Below are positions 34,409 through 43,048 of a DNA stretch of 64,000 bases, in pieces. The stretch covers positions 227,488-291,487 of the forward strand of contig BMVA01000010.1 in assembly GCA_014650475.1 (NCBI GenBank), read 5' to 3'. This stretch comes from Streptomyces albogriseolus. GTDB taxonomy: Bacteria; Actinomycetota; Actinomycetes; Streptomycetales; Streptomycetaceae. The first letter of the stretch is position 1; each line of letters begins with the position of its first letter. Made by a program: the position numbers and the translations under genes. Under the pieces are notes generated by a model, which was not told the DNA's origin, made no database searches, and worked only from the letters and a program-made list of their open reading frames with translations.

Positions 34409-34542
34409 TGGTGTCCGTTCCTCCGTCGCCCCGCCCCGGCCTCCCCGCGGCCCGCGTGGCTCTCGATCGAGTCAAGGCCCCGCCGGCGCAGCCGCGCCGA
34501 CGACGGCCCCCACCCTAAAGTCCCGCCGGACGGGCCGTGCGC

Positions 34543-36174
34543 TCAGCCGCCCGCTCGTAGCACGGCTGCGACAATCGGCCCCGCCGCGTCGCCGCCGTGG
34601 CCGCCCTGCTGGGCCATGGCCGCCGCCGCGACGTCGTCGCGGAAACCGGTGAACCAGCTGTCCGACGTGGCGTTCCCGTCGACCTCCGCGGAACCGGTCT
34701 TCGCGCCGATGTCACCGCCCAGGCCGGACATCGCCTTCTGCGCGGTGCCCTGGGTGGCGGTGAGCCGCATCATCTCCTTGAGCTGGGCCGCCGTCCCGGC
34801 CGGCAGGCCCTTCGCCTGCGCCAGCTGCCGGCCGTCCAGCTCGGGGGAGACCAGGTACGGCTGGCGGAAGGCGCCGGTGACGGCGGTGGCCGTCACGGAC
34901 GCCATGTTCAACGGGTTCATCTGCACCTGCCCCTGGCCGATGGCGTTCGCCGCCCGGTCCGGGCCGCCGGAGGCCGGCACGCTGCCGTCGAAGGAGGCGA
35001 TGCCGGTCTTCCAGTCGTCCCGGCCGAGCCCGAACCGCTCCTGCGCCTCCTCGGTGAGCGAGGCGTCGTCGATCGGCTGCTCGTCGATCAGCTTGACGAA
35101 GGCCGTGTTGCAGGACCGCAGGAAGCTGTTGGCGAGGGTGGCGCCCTCGTTCGGCTCCATGCCGGTGAGGTTCTTGAAGGTCTGGCTCTGCCAGGTCGCG
35201 GTGTCCGGGCAGGGCGCGGGGCCGTTCATGGAGGTCACGCCGTGGTTGATGAGCATCGCGGCGGTGATGATCTTCATGGTGGAGCCGGGGGCGACCTGGC
35301 CCTGGAAAGCCGCGTTGAAGCCGTCGCCGCGGTTGTTGGCCACCGCCAGCACCTCACCGGTGCTGGGCTTCAGCGCCACCACCGACGACTCCGGGAAGTC
35401 CTTCACCGCCTTCTCGGCGGCCGCCTGCACCCCGGCGCTGAGCGTGGTGCGCAGCGTGCCCGGCTCGCCCTTGGCGAGCGTGAGCAGCGGGGTGTCCGCC
35501 TCCTCGGTCGCGTGCCGTATCGACAGCTCGACGGCCGGACTGCCGCCCGCCTTGTCGCCGTACTTCTGCCGCAGGGTGTCGAGCACCGGGCCGAGGGAGG
35601 GGTACTTCTCCCTCGTCAGCACCGTGCCGTCGCGGTCCACCGCCTCGATGGGCGGCTGCGCGGACTCGCCGGTGACGAGGGTGTCCCCGTCCTTCAGGTC
35701 CGGGTGCACGACGGACGGCTCCCAGTCGACCAGCGCCCGGCCGGTGGTCTGCCCGCGCACGACCGTCAGGGTGCTGGTGTACCGCAGGGGCTTGGAGACG
35801 CCGTCGGCGGAGACGGTCGCCTTCACCGTGAACGGCACGGTGGCGCCGCGCGGGGCGCCCGGCGTGATGTCCACCCGGCCGATCCGCGCCTCCTCGCCGT
35901 ACGCGGACAGCAGCGCGCCCGCGTCCTGCGCGTTGTTCGTGTACGACGCGGCCTCGGCGGCCTGCCCCTTCTCCCAGGCCCCGAAGAACGCGTCGGTCGT
36001 CTCGCGCACCTCGTCCTGGTCAGGCGGCCCCGACCCGCGCGTCTGCGCCGCGCCCGATCCGCCGCCCCCGTTCCCGTTCAGGGCCGAGACGATGTTGTAC
36101 GCCCCGTACCCCGCTCCGCCGACCATCACGGCGAACACGCCGCCGACGACGGCGACCTTGACCCCCTTGCCCAT
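34543..36174 (-). CDS. class B penicillin-binding protein with MecA_N domain (first of pair)
   Basis: A 543-residue paralogue of the following gene with the same layout: N-terminal anchor (residues 6-30), MecA_N/NTF2-like domain, PBP dimer region and transpeptidase domain with Ser298 in STMK, SCN and KTGSAEV. The ATG at 36174 gives a compact basic N-terminus MGKGVKVAVVGG. Upstream, at 36211-36222, is the palindrome TGAACACGTTCA, which might be regulatory. The two genes probably arose by tandem duplication. Proximity to ssgE and sepX-type functions suggests a role in sporulation septum or spore wall, which is inference. Confidence 0.9.
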   Translation of the reverse strand: MGKGVKVAVVGGVFAVMVGGAGYGAYNIVSALNGNGGGGSGAAQTRGSGPPDQDEVRETTDAFFGAWEKGQAAEAASYTNNAQDAGALLSAYGEEARIGRVDITPGAPRGATVPFTVKATVSADGVSKPLRYTSTLTVVRGQTTGRALVDWEPSVVHPDLKDGDTLVTGESAQPPIEAVDRDGTVLTREKYPSLGPVLDTLRQKYGDKAGGSPAVELSIRHATEEADTPLLTLAKGEPGTLRTTLSAGVQAAAEKAVKDFPESSVVALKPSTGEVLAVANNRGDGFNAAFQGQVAPGSTMKIITAAMLINHGVTSMNGPAPCPDTATWQSQTFKNLTGMEPNEGATLANSFLRSCNTAFVKLIDEQPIDDASLTEEAQERFGLGRDDWKTGIASFDGSVPASGGPDRAANAIGQGQVQMNPLNMASVTATAVTGAFRQPYLVSPELDGRQLAQAKGLPAGTAAQLKEMMRLTATQGTAQKAMSGLGGDIGAKTGSAEVDGNATSDSWFTGFRDDVAAAAMAQQGGHGGDAAGPIVAAVLRAGG

Positions 36175-36322
36175 CGGGCGTTCCTCCCCCGGCCGGACCC
36201 CCGCGCCTGCTGAACACGTTCAAAAGCCCGGCACGCCCCGAAACCCTATGCGCTGCCCGCGCCCAAGGGGGCCTGAGTTACGGATCGTTGTCCCAAAGAG
36301 ACCCCTCCCCGAGGGAGCGCCA

Positions 36323-36355
36323 CGCCCCGGCGAGGGGGGCGGGGGACCCGGGGCG
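36323..36355 (-). terminator. hairpin downstream of pmt
   Basis: 8-bp perfect arms CGCCCCGG/CCGGGGCG with a 17-nt G-rich loop, directly after the mannosyltransferase stop on the minus strand. Confidence 0.4.
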
Positions 36356-38101
36356 CTACACCCAGGTGTCCAGCCACATCCGGCTGCGCCAGTCGTCGAT
36401 CGGGATCGGGGTGCCGGTGTAGATCGGCCAGAAGTAGATGAAGTTCCAGATGATCAGGAGGGTGAGGACGCCCGCCGCCGTCGCGCCCGCCACGCGGCGG
36501 GTGTCGGTGGAGCGGGGCGGGCCGACGATCGCGCCCAGGAGCATCGCCACCGCCAGGCACAGGAACGGCAGGAAGACGATCGCGTAGAAGTAGAAGATCG
36601 TGCGTTCCTGGTAGAGGAACCAGGGGGCGTACCCCGCGGCGATGCCGCACGCGATCGCGCCCGCGCGCCAGTCGCGGCGGAACGCCCAGCGCCACAGGAC
36701 GTAGAGGAGCGCCAGGCAGCCCACCCACCACAGCATCGGCGTGCCGAGGGCGAGGACCTCCTGCGCGCACTTCTCGCCCGCGTCCACCGGACAGCCGTCC
36801 ACCCCGGGCGCGGGGGATTCGTAGAAGTACGACACCGGGCGGCCGGTGACGATCCAGCTCCACGGGTTGGACTCGTACGTGTGCGGCGAGGACAGGCCGA
36901 CGTGGAACTCGTACACCTGGTTCTCGTAGTGCCACAGGCTGCGCCACCAGTCGGGGAACAGCCACGACCAGTCGCTCCGCCGGCCGTCGCGGGTGGCCCA
37001 GTCGCGGTAGTAGCCGCCGCTGCCGTCCGTGGCGGAGAGGATCCAGCCGATCCACGACGCGAAGTAGGTGACCACCGCCACCGGCACCGTCGAGAGGAAC
37101 GCCCAGCCCAGGTCACGCTTCAGCACCGCCAGCCGGGGCCGGACGGCGCCCGCGACCCGGCGCGCGCCGACGTCCCACAGCACGGACATCACACAGAACG
37201 CGGCCATGATGTACAGGCCGTTCCACTTGGTGCCGATCGCCAGGCCCAGCATCAGGCCCGCCGCGAGACGCCACGGCCGGAAGCCGATCCGGGTGTTCTC
37301 GGCCGCCTCCACGTCCGGACGGGCCCGCCCGTCCGCGTCCACCGGCAGCGCGGCGGCCAGCTTCGCGCGGGCCTTGTCCCGGTCGATCAGCAGACAGCCG
37401 AAAGCGGCCAGCACGAAGAACATCAGCACGCCGTCGAGCAGCGCGGTGCGGCTCATCACGAAGTGCAGGCCGTCCACCGCCATCAGCGCGCCCGCGAGAC
37501 AGCCGAGGAACGTGGAGCGGAACAGCCGCCGCCCGATCCGGCACAGCATCAGCACCGACAGCGTGCCGAGCAGCGCCGTCATGAACCGCCAGCCGAACGG
37601 GTCGAAGCCGAAGAGCAGCTCGCCCAGACCGATGACGTACTTGCCGACCGGCGGATGCACCACGTACGCCGCGTCGGCGGGGATCGGGACGCTGCCGCCC
37701 GAGTCCAGGATGAGCCGGTTGGCCTCCTTGTCCCAGTTGACCTCGAACCCGCGGTGGACGAGCGCCCACGCGTCCTTCGCGTAGTACGTCTCGTCGAATA
37801 TCACCGCCTTGGGGTGGCCCAGGTTCCAGAACCGCAGCACCCCCGCCACCAGCGTCACCAGCAGCGGACCGCCCCACCCCGACCAGCGGACGAGACGGCC
37901 GGACAGCGCCGGCGGCACGCCGAGCGTCTTCCACAGCCGGCCCGACGGCTCGGTGTACGGCGGGACCAGGCGGTCGCGGACGTCGCCTCTGACGGCGGAC
38001 GTGGGGTGGCCGAAACGCCGCAGCCGGTGCTGCCACGTCTGCCGCTGCTCGAGCGGCGACTGCTCCTGGCGGGTGTCCGTGGAGGACGCGGTACTGGTCA
38101 C
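36356..38101 (-). CDS. pmt: dolichyl/polyprenyl-phosphate-mannose protein mannosyltransferase
   Basis: A 581-residue GT39-family integral membrane enzyme that transfers mannose from polyprenyl-phosphate-mannose to Ser/Thr of exported proteins. The catalytic loop after TM1 carries the acidic motif FDETYYAKDAW near residue 105 and a PPVGKY motif. About ten further TM segments follow, then the C-terminal PMT_4TMC module. The GTG at 38101 is supported by TACGAT 6 nt upstream (complement of 38108-38113), a leaderless layout, and by the normal N-terminal length. It is divergent from rsmI. In Streptomyces this enzyme is required for glycoprotein formation and phage phiC31 infection (established for S. 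coelicolor). Confidence 0.92.
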   Translation of the reverse strand: MTSTASSTDTRQEQSPLEQRQTWQHRLRRFGHPTSAVRGDVRDRLVPPYTEPSGRLWKTLGVPPALSGRLVRWSGWGGPLLVTLVAGVLRFWNLGHPKAVIFDETYYAKDAWALVHRGFEVNWDKEANRLILDSGGSVPIPADAAYVVHPPVGKYVIGLGELLFGFDPFGWRFMTALLGTLSVLMLCRIGRRLFRSTFLGCLAGALMAVDGLHFVMSRTALLDGVLMFFVLAAFGCLLIDRDKARAKLAAALPVDADGRARPDVEAAENTRIGFRPWRLAAGLMLGLAIGTKWNGLYIMAAFCVMSVLWDVGARRVAGAVRPRLAVLKRDLGWAFLSTVPVAVVTYFASWIGWILSATDGSGGYYRDWATRDGRRSDWSWLFPDWWRSLWHYENQVYEFHVGLSSPHTYESNPWSWIVTGRPVSYFYESPAPGVDGCPVDAGEKCAQEVLALGTPMLWWVGCLALLYVLWRWAFRRDWRAGAIACGIAAGYAPWFLYQERTIFYFYAIVFLPFLCLAVAMLLGAIVGPPRSTDTRRVAGATAAGVLTLLIIWNFIYFWPIYTGTPIPIDDWRSRMWLDTWV

Positions 38102-38186
38102 CGCGCCATCGTAGGGAACGGCGCCCGGTGAGTCCCGCGCATGGGCGGTATGCCCCGCCTCCGTCCGCTCCTGGGAGGATGGACGC

Positions 38187-39053
38187 GTGACCGGAACCCT
38201 CGTACTCGCAGGCACCCCCATCGGCGACATCTCCGACGCGCCGCCCCGGCTCGCCGAGGAACTCGCCGGCGCCGACGTCGTCGCCGCCGAGGACACCCGG
38301 CGGCTGCGCCGGCTGACCCAGGCGCTCGGCGTCACCCCCAAGGGGCGGGTGGTGTCGTACTTCGAGGGCAACGAGACCGCCCGCACGCCCGAGCTGGTCG
38401 AGGAGCTGGCGGGCGGCGCGCGGGTGCTGCTCGTCACGGACGCGGGCATGCCGTCCGTGTCCGACCCCGGCTACCGACTGGTCGCCGCGGCCGTCGAGCG
38501 GGACATCCGGGTCACCGCGGTGCCCGGGCCGTCCGCCGTGCTCACCGCGCTCGCCCTGTCCGGGCTGCCCGTCGACCGGTTCTGCTTCGAGGGGTTCCTG
38601 CCCCGCAAGGCGGGGGAGCGTCTCGGCCGGCTGCGGGAGGTCGCGGACGAGCGGCGCACCCTCGTCTACTTCGAGGCCCCGCACCGCCTCGACGACACCC
38701 TCGCCGCGATGGCCGAGGTGTTCGGCGACGAGCGCCGCGCCGCCGTCTGCCGCGAGCTGACCAAGACGTACGAGGAGGTCCGGCGCGGCCCGCTGGCCGA
38801 GCTGGCCGCGTGGGCGGCCGAAGGCGTCCGCGGGGAGATCACCGTGGTCGTCGAGGGCGCCCCCGAGAAGGGCCCCGAGGAGATCGACGACGCCGAGCTG
38901 GTGCGCCGGGTGCGGGTGCGCGAGGAGGCGGGCGAGCGGCGCAAGGAGGCCATCGCGGCGGTCGCGGCGGAGGCCGGCCTGCCGAAGCGCCAGGTCTTCG
39001 ACGCGGTGGTCGCGGCCAAGAACGCCGACGGGCGGGGCCCCGGGGGGCGCTGA
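38187..39053 (+). CDS. rsmI: 16S rRNA (cytidine1402-2'-O)-methyltransferase RsmI
   Basis: A 288-residue tetrapyrrole-methylase-fold enzyme that methylates C1402 in the ribosome decoding centre. Family motifs are GTPIGDISDAPPRL at residues 9-22, AEDTRRLRRL, VTDAGMPSVSDPG, PGPSAVLTALALSG, FEAPHRL and the ELTKTYEE segment. GGAGGA lies 8 nt before the GTG start at 38187. Length is normal. It is divergent from pmt, with 85 bp between starts. Confidence 0.94.
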   Translation: MTGTLVLAGTPIGDISDAPPRLAEELAGADVVAAEDTRRLRRLTQALGVTPKGRVVSYFEGNETARTPELVEELAGGARVLLVTDAGMPSVSDPGYRLVAAAVERDIRVTAVPGPSAVLTALALSGLPVDRFCFEGFLPRKAGERLGRLREVADERRTLVYFEAPHRLDDTLAAMAEVFGDERRAAVCRELTKTYEEVRRGPLAELAAWAAEGVRGEITVVVEGAPEKGPEEIDDAELVRRVRVREEAGERRKEAIAAVAAEAGLPKRQVFDAVVAAKNADGRGPGGR

Positions 39054-39234
39054 CGCGGAGCGTCCCCGCCGCACGAACCCGGGCGTGGGTAAAGAGCTCG
39101 GGGCATTGTGGCAATCCACGGCCAAATCGGCGTCAATACTGCGTCCGCGCCCGTGTGTTCATGGCACGTGGGGAGTCCACTGGTCGGTGGGGCGGACGCG
39201 GGTCCGTCCCGTCAGCGGACCGACGGGAGCCGGC

Positions 39235-39588
39235 ATGACCGAGATCTCCGGACAGGGCCGACTGCGCGCGGGCGCCACCGCCGTGGTCACCGAGGCGTAC
39301 GCCTTCGCCTGCATGCGCTGCGGGTACGGCTGGGAGCAGGCGTACGAGATAGAGCACCACGTCGACGCCGACGGCCGCACGTTCGTGCTGTACGTCGCGG
39401 ACGGCCGGATCGTGCCCTCCCCGCTCAACCGGCCCACCTGCCACAGCTGCGACGGGCACCTCGTACGGATCCTGCGCCCGGGCCGGGTCGCCTCGGCCCG
39501 CGACGCCGCCCACCGGGGGCGCCGGGTGCCCGCCGCAGGACCGGTCGAGGCCCCCTGGACCCCGAAGGGTCCCGCGCCGCTTCCGTAG
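39235..39588 (+). CDS. small zinc-ribbon protein of unknown function
   Basis: A 117-residue protein with two CxxC pairs, CMRCGYGW near residue 25 and CHSCDG near residue 67, about 40 residues apart, so it should fold as a single zinc ribbon. The intervening segment is acidic and aromatic, and the C-terminal 40 residues are Arg/Pro/Ala-rich and probably disordered. GGGAG is 6 nt before the ATG at 39235. It is a conserved-looking actinobacterial orphan between rsmI and tatD; the tatD ATG follows its stop by only 10 bp, so the two may be cotranscribed. The 181-bp gap before it holds no gene. Confidence 0.78.
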   Translation: MTEISGQGRLRAGATAVVTEAYAFACMRCGYGWEQAYEIEHHVDADGRTFVLYVADGRIVPSPLNRPTCHSCDGHLVRILRPGRVASARDAAHRGRRVPAAGPVEAPWTPKGPAPLP

Positions 39589-39598
39589 GATCGGAGGC

Positions 39599-40480
39599 AT
39601 GCCTGCCAACGACCCCGGCAAGAACGCCGCACCGCCGCTCCCGGAACCCCTGCGGGTGCCGGTCGCGGACTCCCACACGCACCTCGACATGCAGTCCGGC
39701 ACGGTCGAGGAGACCCTCGCCAAGGCCGCGTCGGTGGGGGTGACGACCGTGGTGCAGGTCGGCTGCGACCTCAAGGGGTCCCGGTGGGCGGCGGAGACGG
39801 CGGCGGCCCACGACGCGGTCCACGCGACGGTCGCGCTGCACCCCAACGAGGCCCCGCGGATCGTGCTCGGCGACCCCGACGGCTGGTCGCGCCAAGGGGC
39901 CCGTGAGGCGGGCGGGGACGCGGCGCTGGACGAGGCGCTCGCCGAGATCGACCGGCTGGCCGCGCTGCCGCAGGTCAAGGGTGTCGGCGAGACGGGTCTC
40001 GACCACTTCCGCACCGGCGAGGAGGGCAAGGAGGCGCAGGAGCGGTCCTTCCGCGCCCACATCGAGATCGCCAAGCGGCACGGCAAGACGCTCGTGATCC
40101 ACGACCGCGACGCCCACGCGGACGTGCTGCGCGTGCTGAAGGAGGAGGGCGCCCCCGAGCGCACCGTCTTCCACTGCTACTCCGGGGACGCGGAGATGGC
40201 GGAGATCTGCGCCCGCGCCGGCTACTACATGTCGTTCGCAGGCAACGTCACCTTCAAGAACGCGCAGAACCTGCGGGACGCGCTGGCCGTCGCCCCGCTG
40301 GAGCTGGTCCTGGTGGAGACCGACGCGCCGTTCCTCACCCCCGCGCCCTACCGCGGCCGGCCCAACGCCCCCTACCTGGTGCCGGTCACCGTGCGTGCCA
40401 TGGCCGCCGTGCGCGGCATCGACGAGGACGCGCTGGCCACCGCGCTGGGCGCCAACACCGCGCGCGCCTTCGGCTACTGA
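39599..40480 (+). CDS. tatD: TatD-family metal-dependent hydrolase (DNase)
   Basis: A 293-residue TIM-barrel hydrolase with the metal-binding DSHTHLD motif near residue 24, GVGETGLDHF near residue 127, the His in VIHDRDAH and the C-terminal VETDAPFLTPAPYRGRPN signature of TatD DNases. The ATG at 39599 has both GGAGG and a TAGGAT box (39586-39591) just upstream; the box overlaps the preceding stop codon. The order tatD-rpfB-ksgA-ispE is a conserved actinobacterial block. A hairpin terminator follows. Confidence 0.92.
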   Translation: MPANDPGKNAAPPLPEPLRVPVADSHTHLDMQSGTVEETLAKAASVGVTTVVQVGCDLKGSRWAAETAAAHDAVHATVALHPNEAPRIVLGDPDGWSRQGAREAGGDAALDEALAEIDRLAALPQVKGVGETGLDHFRTGEEGKEAQERSFRAHIEIAKRHGKTLVIHDRDAHADVLRVLKEEGAPERTVFHCYSGDAEMAEICARAGYYMSFAGNVTFKNAQNLRDALAVAPLELVLVETDAPFLTPAPYRGRPNAPYLVPVTVRAMAAVRGIDEDALATALGANTARAFGY

Positions 40481-40549
40481 CGGGCCCCAGCGTATTCACG
40501 TTCCGTAGTCGTGTCGCCTGGGAGAGCGATCGCCGCTCGGCTAGGTTCT

Positions 40550-40571
40550 GGGAGCCCCCTCGGGGGCTCCC
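40550..40571 (+). terminator. hairpin terminator after tatD
   Basis: Perfect inverted repeat with 10-nt arms (40550-40559 with 40562-40571) and a minimal centre, between tatD and the rpfB locus. Confidence 0.6.
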
Positions 40572-40596
40572 GTGGCCAGCCCTGGAGCGTGTCGGA

Positions 40597-41207
40597 GTGA
40601 GCACCACCCCGCGGTTCGAGACGTATCCGAAGACGTGTCCGACGCACGCCCTGTGCGGCGGGATCCACGAGGCGGACACCGTGCCCGCCCTGCCCCGCCG
40701 CGCGCCCGCCGCCGCACCGTCCCGGCGGTCCGCGACGAGGAGATCCCGTTCACCGAGGAACGCGTCGAGGACCCCGCGCTGGCCCACGGCACGGTGGTCG
40801 TCGACCGGGCCGGACGGCTGGGGCTGCGCCGCCTCACCTACGCGCAGCGCACCGTCAACGGCGTCCGGCAGCGGCCCCGCCTGCTGTCCACGGACGTGGT
40901 GCGCGAGCCCGTCGCGCGCCGGGTACGGGTCGGCACCCGGCCCGTCCCGATGTCCGTACGGGGCGCGGACGCGCTGGACTGGGACGCGCTCGCGCGGTGC
41001 GAGTCCGGCGGCCGGTCCGGCACCACCGACCCGTCGGGCACGTACGGCGGGCTGTACCGGTTCGACGCCCGCACCTGGCGCGACCTCGGCGGCGCGGGCC
41101 GCCCCCAGGACGCGCCCCCGGCCGAGCAGACGTACCGCGCGAAGCGGCTCTACGTCCGCAGCGGCGCCGCCGCCTGGCCGCACTGCGGGGCCCGGCTGCG
41201 CGGGTGA
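40597..41207 (+). pseudogene. rpfB: collapsed rpfB (resuscitation-promoting factor) gene
   Basis: The C-terminal half is clearly an RpfB-type secreted cell-wall hydrolase. A G5 domain ([13 protein letters not shown] to VGTRPVPMS) is followed by a transglycosylase-like Rpf domain ([38 protein letters not shown]). What is missing is the signal/TM segment and the DUF348 repeats that normally precede G5; no hydrophobic stretch exists in any frame between 40597 and 40740. The likely authentic N-terminus starts at the GTG at 40597 (GGAG upstream; reads [17 protein letters not shown]) but lies in a different frame from the G5/Rpf part, with the shift around 40700-40740. A frame from GTG 40572 reads through (211 aa) but also lacks export signals. 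I infer an internal deletion plus frameshift. Confidence 0.65.
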
Positions 41208-41257
41208 CGGCACCGGCGGTGACCGGGGCGTACCCGCGCGCCCCGTACCCTTGTCCC

Positions 41258-42145
41258 GTGACCAGCCCCACCCCCGACGCCCTCCTGGGCCCCGCCGACG
41301 TCCGCGAACTGGCGGCCGCCCTCGGCGTACGGCCCACCAAGCAGCGCGGCCAGAACTTCGTCATCGACGCCAACACGGTCCGCCGCATCGTGCGCACCGC
41401 GGAGGTACGCCCCGACGACGTCGTCGTCGAGGTCGGGCCCGGCCTCGGCTCGCTCACGCTGGCGCTGCTGGAGGCCGCCGACCGGGTCACCGCGGTGGAG
41501 ATCGACGACGTGCTGGCCGGGGCGCTGCCCGCCACCGTCGCCGCCCGCATGCCGGAGCGCGCCGACCGGTTCGCGCTGGTCCACTCCGACGCCCTGCACG
41601 TCACCGAGCTGCCGGGCCCGGCCCCGACCGCGCTGGTCGCCAACCTCCCCTACAACGTGGCCGTCCCGGTGCTGCTGCACATGCTCGAGACCTTCCCGAG
41701 CATCGAGCGCACCCTGGTGATGGTCCAGTCCGAGGTCGCCGACCGGCTCGCCGCCGCCCCCGGCTCGAAGGTGTACGGCGTGCCCTCGGTCAAGGCCAAC
41801 TGGTACGCCGAGGTCAAGCGCGCCGGGGCGATCGGCCGCACCGTGTTCTGGCCCGCGCCGAACGTCGACAGCGGCCTGGTGTCGTTGGTGCGGCGCGCGG
41901 AGCCGCTGAAGACCACCGCGACCCGGCGCGAGGTGTTCGCCGTGGTCGACGCGGCCTTCGCGCAGCGCCGCAAGACGCTGCGCGCCGCCCTCGCCGGATG
42001 GGCGGGCTCGGCGGCCGCGGCCGAGGCAGCGCTGGTCGCGGCGGGCGTCTCGCCGCAGGCGCGGGGCGAGTCGCTGACCGTCGAGGAGTTCGCGCGCATC
42101 GCCGAGCACAAGGACGCCGAGCACAAGGAGCAGGGCCCGCAGTGA
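41258..42145 (+). CDS. ksgA: 16S rRNA (adenine1518/1519-N6)-dimethyltransferase KsgA
   Basis: A 295-residue SAM-dependent methyltransferase that dimethylates two adjacent adenines in 16S rRNA. Motifs seen are [17 protein letters not shown] (KsgA N-terminus), [16 protein letters not shown] (SAM motif I), and the catalytic NLPYNVAVP. The GTG at 41258 has TACCCT 6 nt upstream, so a leaderless transcript independent of the damaged rpfB is plausible. Its stop overlaps the GTG of ispE. Confidence 0.94.
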   Translation: MTSPTPDALLGPADVRELAAALGVRPTKQRGQNFVIDANTVRRIVRTAEVRPDDVVVEVGPGLGSLTLALLEAADRVTAVEIDDVLAGALPATVAARMPERADRFALVHSDALHVTELPGPAPTALVANLPYNVAVPVLLHMLETFPSIERTLVMVQSEVADRLAAAPGSKVYGVPSVKANWYAEVKRAGAIGRTVFWPAPNVDSGLVSLVRRAEPLKTTATRREVFAVVDAAFAQRRKTLRAALAGWAGSAAAAEAALVAAGVSPQARGESLTVEEFARIAEHKDAEHKEQGPQ

Positions 42146-43038
42146 GCGTCACCGTCCGCGTCCCCGCCAAGGTCAATGTGCAGCTCGCGGTCGGCGCGGC
42201 CCGCCCCGACGGCTTCCACGAGCTGGCCAACGTCTTCCTCGCGGTCAGCCTGTACGACGAGGTGACCGCCACCCCGTCGCCGGACGGGCTGCGCATCACC
42301 TGCGAAGGACCCGACGCCGCGCAGGTCCCCCTCGACCGCACCAACCTCGCCGCCCGCGCCGCCCTGGCGCTCGCCGGGCGGTACGGCCGCACGCCCGACG
42401 TCCATCTGCACATCGCCAAGGACATCCCCGTCGCGGGCGGCATGGCGGGCGGCAGCGCGGACGGCGCGGGCGCGCTGCTGGCCTGTGACGCGCTGTGGGG
42501 CACGGGCGCCTCGCGTGAGGAACTCCTCGACATCTGCGCCGAGCTGGGCAGCGACGTGCCGTTCAGCCTGGTCGGCGGGGCCGCGCTCGGCACCGGGCGG
42601 GGCGAGAGGCTGACGGAGCTGGAGGTCGGGGGCGCCTTCCACTGGGTGTTCGCGATGGCCTCGCGGGGGCTGTCCACACCGGCGGTGTTCCGGGAGTTCG
42701 ACCGGCTGGCAGAAGCGCGGGAGATCCCGGAGCCGGTGGCTTCGCGGGAACTGCTCGGCGCACTCGCCAAGGGCGACGCGGAAGCGCTCGCGGCCACCGT
42801 GTCCAACGATCTTCAGCCTGCGGCGCTGTCGCTGTTCCCGGAGCTGGCGGACACGCTGGCCGCGGGGCGCGCGGCGGGGGCACTGGCCTCGCTGGTGTCG
42901 GGGTCGGGGCCGACGACGGCGTTCCTGGCGCGGGACGCGGAGGCGGCGGAGGCCGTCGCGGCGGCGCTGCGGGCCTCCGGCACCTGCCGGGACGTACGCA
43001 CGGCGTGGGGGCCGGTGGCGGGGGCTACGGTGGTCTGA
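42142..43038 (+). CDS. ispE: 4-diphosphocytidyl-2-C-methyl-D-erythritol kinase
   Basis: A 298-residue GHMP kinase of the MEP isoprenoid pathway that phosphorylates CDP-methylerythritol. Motifs are [22 protein letters not shown] at the N-terminus, the ATP loop [18 protein letters not shown] near residue 95, and the C-terminal [12 protein letters not shown]. The start overlaps the ksgA stop (GTGA), so the pair is translationally coupled, as in many actinobacteria. Confidence 0.94.
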   Translation: MSVTVRVPAKVNVQLAVGAARPDGFHELANVFLAVSLYDEVTATPSPDGLRITCEGPDAAQVPLDRTNLAARAALALAGRYGRTPDVHLHIAKDIPVAGGMAGGSADGAGALLACDALWGTGASREELLDICAELGSDVPFSLVGGAALGTGRGERLTELEVGGAFHWVFAMASRGLSTPAVFREFDRLAEAREIPEPVASRELLGALAKGDAEALAATVSNDLQPAALSLFPELADTLAAGRAAGALASLVSGSGPTTAFLARDAEAAEAVAAALRASGTCRDVRTAWGPVAGATVV

Positions 43039-43048
43039 GGGCCATCCC

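Noticed and set aside
32621-38131. An 1836-aa plus-strand open frame
   Set aside because: It lies opposite the two PBP genes and pmt. Its translation is low-complexity Arg/Gly/Ala with no domain, the usual shadow of high-GC coding strands.
40481-40596. c-di-AMP (ydaO) riboswitch upstream of rpfB, as in some actinobacteria
   Set aside because: The 116-bp gap contains only a terminator hairpin and no recognisable conserved ydaO core. A covariance-model search would settle it.
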